In this document: positions 6,084-10,664 of the stretch, in pieces
How the letters are laid out: each line of letters begins with the position of its first letter
Numbering within the stretch: position 1 is the first letter of the stretch
Origin: Actinomycetes bacterium
GTDB lineage: Bacteria; Actinomycetota; Coriobacteriia; WRKU01; WQUG01
Length of the DNA: 10,664 nt
Assembly (NCBI GenBank): GCA_031268615.1
Contig: JAIRWZ010000157.1
Span: forward strand, 1 to 10,664
Direction: 5' to 3'
Program-made: the position numbers and the translations under genes
The notes under the pieces: generated by a model
Told to the model about the DNA's origin: nothing
Databases searched by the model: none
What the model saw: the letters and a program-made list of their open reading frames with translations, nothing else

Positions 6084-7562
6084 ATGGCTAACAATAAGTA
6101 TGACCTGCGTCACATCATCGAGCTGCTCAAAAAATATCCGGGGCAGCTGATTGAAACCGACACCGAGGTCGATCCGCATGCCGAGCTGGCGGGGGTCTAT
6201 CGCTACATCGGCGCCTGGGGCACGGTCGAGCGGCCGACCAAGGTGGGTCCCGCGATGATTTTTAACAAGGTAAAGGGGCATCCCGACGCGCGCGTAATCA
6301 TTGGTCTGCTGGCCAGCCGCGAACGCGTTGGCATTATGCTGGACACCGAGCCGAAAAAACTGGGCTTTCTGCTGAAAGAGGCCGTGGCGAACCCCATTGA
6401 CCCGGTAACCATTCCGCAGGCAGAAGCAGTCTGCCAGGAGGTTGTGCATACCGCCGACGAGCCGGGCTTTGACATTCGCAAGCTGATTCCGGCGCCGACG
6501 AACACCTCCGAGGACGCCGGCCCCTATATCACGATGGGCATGTGTTATGCGACTGACCCGGAAAACGGCGAGACCGACGTGACCATTCACCGGCTGTGCC
6601 TGCAATCGGCTGACGAGATTTCGATGTACTTTGTGCCGGGAGGCCGTCACCTGACCGTCTTTCGCGAGAAAGCAGAAAAGGCCGGCAAACCGCTGCCGAT
6701 TTCCATCAGTATCGGTGTTGACCCCGCCATCGAAATCGCGGCTTGCTTCGAGCCGCCGACCACGCCGCTGGGTTATGACGAGTTGAGCGTCGCTGGCGCT
6801 ATCCGGGGCATACCGGTCGAGCTGGCCGACTGCGTTTCAGTCAAGGAAAAGGCCATCGCGAACGCGGAATACGTGGTGGAAGGCGAACTGCTGCCCGACG
6901 TGCGCATCCGCGAAGACATCAACACCGACACCGGCAAAGCCATGCCCGAATTTCCAGGCTACACCGGTCGCGCCAACCCCGAACTGCCCGTCATCAAGGT
7001 CAAAGCGGTCACGCACCGCAAGAATCCTATTATGCAGACGGTTATCGGACCTTCCGAGGAACATGTCTCGATGGCAGGCATTCCGACCGAGGCCAGCATT
7101 CTGTCTATGGTTGACCGTGCCATGCCGGGCAAACTGCTGAACGTCTATTGCCACAGCGCGGGCGGCGGCAAATACATGGCTATCCTGCAGTTTAAGAAAG
7201 GCATTCCGTCCGACCAGGGGCGCGAACGTCAGGCGGCGCTGCTGGCTTTCAGCGCGTTCAGCGAGCTGAAACACGTCGTTCTGGTCGATGAAGACGTCGA
7301 TCCCTTCGACAGCAGCGATGTTTTGTGGGCGCTGAATACGCGCTTCCAGGGCGACATCGACACCATCTTCATCCCAGGCGTGCGCTGTCATCCCCTCGAC
7401 CCGTCGCAGCGCGTCGAATACAACAATAACCTGCGCGATTTCGGGATTTCCTGCAAGACGATATTCGACTGCACCGTGCCCTTCGCGCTGAAGGACAACT
7501 TCAAACGGGCGCAGTTCCAAAAGCTGGATCCGACGAAATGGGTGCCGGACTATAAGGCCTAG
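6084..7562 (+). CDS. UbiD-family prenyl-FMN-dependent phenolic acid decarboxylase
   Basis: A 492-residue UbiD-superfamily enzyme that removes CO2 from an aromatic acid using prenylated FMN made by a UbiX partner. It has the complete family layout: N-terminal domain, prFMN-binding middle domain with DVTIHR (165-170) and GGRH (186-189), then SIGVDPAIEIAA (209-220), the acidic loop ending in MPEFPGYTG (287-295) and C-terminal VDEDVDPFD (401-409) and CKTIFDCT (457-464). By spacing, D165, H189 and E233 would be the metal ligands, R170 the catalytic Arg and E289 the catalytic Glu; these assignments are my alignment from memory of fungal Fdc1. Conserved passages (REDINTDTG, AMPEFPGYTG, GIPTEASI, RCHPLDPSQ) recall gallate (LpdC), protocatechuate, vanillate and 4-hydroxybenzoate decarboxylases rather than cinnamate or polyprenyl-benzoate enzymes, but the exact substrate cannot be told. 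AAAGGAG (6072-6078) sits 5 nt before the ATG. The gene is divergent from a LysR gene and probably under its control. Confidence 0.93.
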   Translation: MANNKYDLRHIIELLKKYPGQLIETDTEVDPHAELAGVYRYIGAWGTVERPTKVGPAMIFNKVKGHPDARVIIGLLASRERVGIMLDTEPKKLGFLLKEAVANPIDPVTIPQAEAVCQEVVHTADEPGFDIRKLIPAPTNTSEDAGPYITMGMCYATDPENGETDVTIHRLCLQSADEISMYFVPGGRHLTVFREKAEKAGKPLPISISIGVDPAIEIAACFEPPTTPLGYDELSVAGAIRGIPVELADCVSVKEKAIANAEYVVEGELLPDVRIREDINTDTGKAMPEFPGYTGRANPELPVIKVKAVTHRKNPIMQTVIGPSEEHVSMAGIPTEASILSMVDRAMPGKLLNVYCHSAGGGKYMAILQFKKGIPSDQGRERQAALLAFSAFSELKHVVLVDEDVDPFDSSDVLWALNTRFQGDIDTIFIPGVRCHPLDPSQRVEYNNNLRDFGISCKTIFDCTVPFALKDNFKRAQFQKLDPTKWVPDYKA

Positions 7563-7582
7563 CCGTCGGATAGGGCAGAGAA

Positions 7583-7598
7583 GGAGTGAGTACGTCCA
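7583..7598 (+). repeat. Dispersed 16-bp motif, copy 5
   Basis: GGAGTGAGTACGTCCA, with the 14-base core perfect and one mismatch in the two outer bases. It starts 20 bp after the decarboxylase stop codon and is flanked by GGAG and CTCC, as for copy 1, giving a weak inverted repeat. Confidence 0.8.
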
Positions 7599-7657
7599 TC
7601 CTCCGAACCGGTCATGAACGTGGAGGGGGATAAGGGGGGCACCTTCCGGGGTGTGAG

Positions 7658-7849
7658 TGTAGGGACACCTTCCGACCCGCAAGGGTCGGTTGGTGTCCGC
7701 TCATATTCCATGCCGGACACACCCGAACGGACAAGGTGTAGGGCGGGCATTGGGCGGGCATTGTATGCCCGCCGCCTCCGTCAGCAACCGAACGGACAGC
7801 TGGCGGACAGCAATCCGCCCGCTCACGCGTACGGAGAGCTGTCCCTACA
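7658..7849. repeat. Nested-palindrome element (MITE-like or REP-like) between ubiD-like and second LysR genes
   Basis: The ends are an inverted 10-mer: TGTAGGGACA (7658-7667) and TGTCCCTACA (7840-7849). Inside are (a) a long hairpin, 7663-7678 with 7683-7698, 7-bp and 7-bp stems separated by a TT/TT mismatch and closed by a GCAA tetraloop; (b) GGGCGGGCATT duplicated in tandem (7741-7751, 7752-7762), the second copy pairing with TGCCCGCC (7766-7773); (c) GGACAGCT (7794-7801) pairing with AGCTGTCC (7837-7844) around GGCGGA/TCCGCC (7802-7807, 7814-7819); (d) CCGAACGGACA twice (7723-7733, 7788-7798). No transposase and no clear target-site duplication is seen. The right end contains the LysR gene's stop codon. 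No U-run follows the hairpins, though they may still end or protect transcripts. This fills the 282-bp intergenic stretch. Confidence 0.75.
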
Positions 7850-8750
7850 GGGTGTTATCGGTGTAATCTAAAATATGGGGTGTGAGGAAATCAAGTAACA
7901 GCGTCTCATTGGCGTTCAAGCTACGGTTGCGCAGGGACACCAGGCCAATCTCGGAATAGACGGGCGTTGGCAGTTCGGCCGCAACGACCGTATCGTCGGC
8001 ATGACCGAGCATACCGGCGGGTATCAACGCGATGCCGATGCCTTTTCTGACAGCGCAGAGTACCAGGTCGTGGCGCGAATAAGAGGCGACTACGTTAGGC
8101 TCAAATCCGCTGTGCTGTGCCATTTGCAGAAAGCTGTCATACAGGTTAGAATCCGGGTCAAAGGTCACCCAGCGTTCTCCTTGCAGCTGCGACAGCGCTA
8201 CCGGTTTGCCGCCTGCCAGGGGATGGGTACTGCGCAAAGCGACGACCAGACGGTCCTGTATCAGTGGCTTCCAACTGTATTTGAGTGGAGAGAGGTTGTT
8301 GGTGCGCATGATGGCGAAACTGACCTGTCCAAAGTCCAATCGTCGTGTCAGATTGGCTTGCTCGCGTTCATACACCTCCAGCTTGATACCCGTATGGGCG
8401 GTCTGGAAATCAGTGAGAGCCGACGCCAAACCATAGCAGCCCACCAGGGGCAAACTGCCGACGCGCAGCGTCGAGTAGCGCTTTGACCCATATTGCTGCA
8501 TGAGGCGTATCGCTGCTTTTTGGTCATCAAACAGCTCGGTGGCGAAATCATAGAATACCTCACCGGCTGGCGTCAGTGACACGTCGCGTTTTCCGCGATG
8601 GCGCTCAAAGAGGGTGGCGTTCAGCTCGCCTTCCAGCTTGTGAATTTGTTTCGACAAGGACGACACCGAAGCATGCTCACTTTCGGCCGCCGCCGTCAGC
8701 GTTCCCATTCGCGCCACGGCAAGGAAATACTCTATCTGACTCATGTTCAC
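7845..8750 (-). CDS. LysR-family transcriptional regulator (divergent from the permease gene)
   Basis: A 301-residue regulator with the standard N-terminal winged helix-turn-helix (IEYFLAVARMGTLTAAAE, SVSSLSKQIHKLEGELNATLFER, LTPAGE; residues 5-65) and an effector-binding domain (about 94-301) containing LRVGSLPLV, FAIMRT, HPLAGG and RKGIGIALIP. Its effector domain shares many positions with that of the other LysR protein (GSLPL/GTLPL, FAIMR/LAIMR, SRHDLVL/KRHELLL, KGIGI), so the two look like paralogues. I kept the GTG at 8750 because AAGGGAG on the minus strand (8763-8757) is 6 nt away and the resulting MNMSQIEYF aligns with MNFDQLTYF of the other protein; the ATG at 8744 is the alternative. 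The stop codon lies in the end of the palindromic element. It is divergent from the DASS-like permease gene and probably controls it, perhaps with the phenolic acid or its product as signal. Confidence 0.93.
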   Translation of the reverse strand: MNMSQIEYFLAVARMGTLTAAAESEHASVSSLSKQIHKLEGELNATLFERHRGKRDVSLTPAGEVFYDFATELFDDQKAAIRLMQQYGSKRYSTLRVGSLPLVGCYGLASALTDFQTAHTGIKLEVYEREQANLTRRLDFGQVSFAIMRTNNLSPLKYSWKPLIQDRLVVALRSTHPLAGGKPVALSQLQGERWVTFDPDSNLYDSFLQMAQHSGFEPNVVASYSRHDLVLCAVRKGIGIALIPAGMLGHADDTVVAAELPTPVYSEIGLVSLRNRSLNANETLLLDFLTPHILDYTDNTL

Positions 8751-8787
8751 CGCATGCTCCCTTGTCGGCTATCAGTGTAGCATGCGG
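8750..8787. promoter_or_regulatory. Inverted repeat at the start of the second LysR gene
   Basis: CCGCATGC (8750-8757) and GCATGCGG (8780-8787) are a perfect 8-bp inverted repeat with a 22-bp spacer. They enclose the ribosome site, start just at the GTG codon, and bracket TACACT (minus strand, 8779-8774 region), a possible -10. It could be an autoregulatory operator or an mRNA hairpin masking the ribosome site. Function is inferred. Confidence 0.45.
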
Positions 8788-8959
8788 GATTACTTCCAAA
8801 CCCGGTCTCTATTTGCGTATTTTGGCACGTTAATTGTCTGAACTGGAATAGCTGCAGGAAACCAGAGCCCCTTTCCATTTCGGACTAATTACCCCCCGAA
8901 TTCATCATTGCTCCCGCGCGCTTGAGTGAACAAAATGGGAGTTAAGAAAGAAAAGGCGA

Positions 8960-8990
8960 GGCTTAACGCGTCTGTGGGGTCGCGTAAGCC
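8960..8990 (+). other. Leader hairpin before the permease gene
   Basis: GGCTTAACGCG (8960-8970) pairs with CGCGTAAGCC (8981-8990), ten pairs with one bulged A and a 10-nt loop. It ends 27 nt before the permease ATG and 12 nt before its ribosome site. No U-run follows. It may be a stabilising 5' leader structure or a regulator-binding inverted repeat. Confidence 0.5.
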
Positions 8991-9017
8991 ACTACAAACG
9001 TCGGAGGGAGCAAAAAT

Positions 9018-10508
9018 ATGGCGGAAGAGAAAAAGAAATTAATAACGAAGCGTGAAATAGGACTGGTGGTCGGCATTTTGGTCGGCATTATCGTCTATCT
9101 CATTCCCATCAGCGCCGAGGCCTTAAGCAAAGGCGGTCACATCACCTTGGCTCTGACGCTGATGACGGTGGTATGGTGGGCCTTCCAAATCGCGCAGCCC
9201 GCCTATGTGTCGGGCGTATTTCTTGCGCTTTTGGTTATTTTCGGGGTGGTACCACTGGACCCGGCAACTTTGGCGCCCGATGCGGTCGTGCCAGCCGGAG
9301 TCGGACTGATTACCGCCAACGCCACCGAAACGGCAAAAATTGTGTTTCGTTCCTGGACTACCCAAAATCTTTGGCTCATCATCGGCGCCTACTTAATTGC
9401 GGCGGCGGTGGAAAGCTCTGGCTTGGGCAAGAGAATCGCCTACAGCTACATGTTGCGTTTTGTGAAAGACTACAAGTCCATCATCGTCGGCATCTTCGTG
9501 TTGACGCTGATTTTGAGCCTGCTGATTCCGCACCCTTGGCCACGCGCTCTGATGATTATGTCGGTTATGCACGTCATTATCAAAGCGTCTGACGTGTCCA
9601 AAGAGGACGCGGTAAAAATCGGCTTCACCGTGTTTGCCGCGTCCGTTCCGGTCAGCCTGATTTTCCTGACCGGTGACGCGACCATCAACATTTTGGCCGC
9701 TGACTATGCCGGAGGCCTTAGCTTCGTGCAGTGGTTTCTGAACATGGGTGTCCCGGCGCTAGTCGCCTCCATCCTGGCGATGGTTCTGATTTTCGTGTTG
9801 TTCAAACCGAAAAAGGAAGTCGTCATCAACAAAGAGGACGTCCGCGCAAACCTGGCCTCGCTGGGCAACATGTCCAGCAAAGAAATCAAAACCTTGGCGT
9901 GGATTATCATCGCCATCGCGCTGTGGATGACCGACAGCTTGCACGGCATCAGCACAGGCTGGGTCGCGCTGATTGTCGGCGTGTTGCTGGCCTTCCCGAT
10001 TGTTGGCGGTATCCTGACCCCGAAGGACTGGGGTACCGTTCCGGTTCAGACGCTGGTATTTTTGACGGCGGCTATGGCCATCGGCAGCGTCGGCGGCGCC
10101 ACCGGCATGAACGACTGGATTGCCACCACGTTCTTTGGCGGTATTTCCAGCTCGGCCCTGGCCAACCCCTTTGTACTCGCGTTCATCGTGACCGTTATCG
10201 CGATGATTCTGCACATGTTACTTGGCAGCGTCATCGCTGTCATGGGGGTTGCGGTCCCGGCTATTCTGGCCATGACCGGTCCGCTGGGTATCAGCCCAAT
10301 CGTCCCGACTCTGATTGCGTACATGGCCATCAGTTCGCACTACATCTTCCCCTTCCAGCACCTCAACATGTTGGTTGGTTCCGCTGAAGAAACCGGCGGC
10401 TACACTCAAAAAGAGACCATCAAGATGGGTATTCCGCTCATTGCGGTGGTATTCATTGTGACGGTTGTCGTCATGGTTCCCTGGTTCAAGATTACGGGGG
10501 CTCTGTAA
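9018..10508 (+). CDS. DASS/SLC13-like permease, probable aromatic acid transporter
   Basis: A 496-residue membrane protein with about 12 or more hydrophobic segments. Family-like features are WTTQNLWLIIGAYLIAAAVESSGLGKRIA (112-140 region), the first re-entrant-type loop FLTGDATINILA (216-227), and the second-half counterpart LMILH-like segment MILHMLLGSVIAVMGVAVPAI (396-416) with SSHYIFPFQHLNMLVG (439-454). The usual SNT sodium-dicarboxylate motifs of the divalent-anion symporter family are not present in recognisable form, so the substrate is probably not an ordinary dicarboxylate. Neighbouring UbiD- and UbiX-like genes point to import of a phenolic acid such as gallate, or exchange with the decarboxylated product; a comparable permease gene accompanies gallate decarboxylase in Lactobacillus plantarum (from memory). 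GGAGGGAG (9003-9010) is 7 nt before the ATG. The next gene follows after 66 bp containing a long hairpin, so the two are probably one operon. Confidence 0.82.
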   Translation: MAEEKKKLITKREIGLVVGILVGIIVYLIPISAEALSKGGHITLALTLMTVVWWAFQIAQPAYVSGVFLALLVIFGVVPLDPATLAPDAVVPAGVGLITANATETAKIVFRSWTTQNLWLIIGAYLIAAAVESSGLGKRIAYSYMLRFVKDYKSIIVGIFVLTLILSLLIPHPWPRALMIMSVMHVIIKASDVSKEDAVKIGFTVFAASVPVSLIFLTGDATINILAADYAGGLSFVQWFLNMGVPALVASILAMVLIFVLFKPKKEVVINKEDVRANLASLGNMSSKEIKTLAWIIIAIALWMTDSLHGISTGWVALIVGVLLAFPIVGGILTPKDWGTVPVQTLVFLTAAMAIGSVGGATGMNDWIATTFFGGISSSALANPFVLAFIVTVIAMILHMLLGSVIAVMGVAVPAILAMTGPLGISPIVPTLIAYMAISSHYIFPFQHLNMLVGSAEETGGYTQKETIKMGIPLIAVVFIVTVVVMVPWFKITGAL

Positions 10509-10517
10509 ATTCAAGCA

Positions 10518-10553
10518 ATTGAGTGAGTGCGTCCATGGGCGCACTCGCTCAAT
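10518..10553. repeat. Head-to-head pair of the dispersed motif forming a hairpin (copies 6 and 7)
   Basis: Plus-strand 10520-10535 (core AGTGAGTGCGTCCA, one mismatch) and minus-strand 10551-10536 (core AGCGAGTGCGCCCA, three mismatches) meet at a central CCATGG. The RNA can form a stem of 14 pairs (10518-10531 with 10540-10553, one G-U), extendable by two more pairs to a 4-nt CAUG loop. It starts 10 nt after the permease stop. What follows (TCTTGTGAAGG) has no U-run, so full termination is doubtful; partial termination or 3'-end protection of the permease message is possible. Confidence 0.8.
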
Positions 10554-10574
10554 CTTGTGAAGGAGCGCAGCAAC

Positions 10575-10664
10575 ATGAAACGTATCATTGTGGGAATTTC
10601 AGGCGCCAGCGGCGTTCAGCTGGGGTATGCCGGGTTAAAAGCTCTGTCTGCTCTGGACGGTGTC
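10575..10664 (+). CDS. UbiX-like flavin prenyltransferase, N-terminal part (cut by window end)
   Basis: Only the first 30 codons are in the window. They read MKRIIVGISGASGVQLGYAG and onward; VGISGASG is the hallmark FMN-phosphate-binding start of UbiX/Pad1-type flavin prenyltransferases, which join a dimethylallyl group to FMN to make the prenyl-FMN cofactor needed by UbiD enzymes. In the family the stretch is usually GISGASGV followed by a small set of variable residues. GAAGGAG (10559-10565) lies 9 nt before the ATG. Its place downstream of the permease and near the UbiD-family gene supports a role in activating that decarboxylase. Completeness and any following genes cannot be judged. Confidence 0.88.
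   Translation, partial: MKRIIVGISGASGVQLGYAGLKALSALDGV

Noticed and set aside
5826-6650. Long minus-strand open frame of 274 codons across the LysR-ubiD gap and the ubiD-like gene
   Set aside because: It is antisense to the strongly supported decarboxylase gene and to the operator region, and the translated protein shows no recognisable domain.
6837-7682. Minus-strand open frame of 281 codons within and after the ubiD-like gene
   Set aside because: It is antisense to conserved UbiD coding sequence, and its composition is what a reverse-frame shadow of a GC-rich gene gives.
7663-7698. Intrinsic terminator of the decarboxylase gene
   Set aside because: The hairpin is strong, but no U-run follows on either side. 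It is reported as part of the palindromic element instead.
7614-7871. Plus-strand open frame of 85 codons after the decarboxylase gene
   Set aside because: It runs through the nested palindromes and into the LysR 3' end, its protein is rich in Arg, Gly and Pro with no family resemblance, and it has no convincing ribosome site. The palindromes explain the sequence.
9731-10387. Plus-strand 218-codon open frame inside the permease gene
   Set aside because: It is an out-of-frame shadow; the permease frame has continuous membrane segments across the same stretch.

Overview
The window comes from a bacterial chromosome of moderately high GC content. No 16S, tRNA or unmistakable lineage marker is present, so the organism cannot be named. 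The content suggests an anaerobic or fermentative, probably gut- or oral-type bacterium: a non-oxidative phenolic-acid decarboxylase locus, a secreted leucine-rich-repeat protein and a RelB/PemK-type toxin-antitoxin pair. Genes carry strong AGGAGG-type ribosome sites, use some TTG and GTG starts, and two have a -10-like hexamer only 6 nt before the start codon. Taxonomic placement (Bacillota, Synergistota or Eggerthellaceae-like Actinomycetota) is only a guess.

Left half (1-4838). An EamA/DMT-family drug/metabolite exporter (119-1123) carries an unusual Asn-Pro-rich minisatellite in its central loop. A minus-strand antitoxin-toxin operon follows (RelB/DinJ-like antitoxin 1487-1789, PemK/MazF-like toxin 1147-1524), with a 9-bp tandem operator-like repeat in front. 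Then come tyrosyl-tRNA synthetase of the KMSKS (TyrZ-like) type (2011-3228, TTG start) and a 478-residue secreted LRR protein (3402-4838). The LRR protein has an exactly 21-residue period and 13 ladder cysteines.

Right half (4936-10664) is one functional locus: LysR regulator (minus), UbiD-family decarboxylase (plus), a second, related LysR regulator (minus), a DASS/SLC13-like permease (plus) and the start of a UbiX-like flavin prenyltransferase (plus, cut by the window edge). UbiX makes prenylated FMN for UbiD; the permease probably imports the aromatic acid or exchanges it; the two LysR proteins are placed to control the divergent units. The decarboxylase most resembles the gallate/protocatechuate/4-hydroxybenzoate type (LpdC/VdcC-like) from remembered family features. 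An array of three LysR-type T-N11-A sites sits between the first LysR gene and the decarboxylase gene.

Across the whole window a 14-16 bp motif (core AGTGAGTACGTCCA) recurs seven times on both strands. Two copies lie inside unrelated coding regions at linker or loop positions, both read as Glu-Val-Ser-Thr. Four sites are intergenic, and one of these is a head-to-head pair forming a long hairpin. It looks like a genome-wide dispersed short repeat, comparable in layout to DNA-uptake sequences or REP elements, and is the least explained signal here. A separate cluster of nested palindromes (7658-7849) between the decarboxylase and the second LysR gene looks like a degenerate MITE-like or REP-like element.
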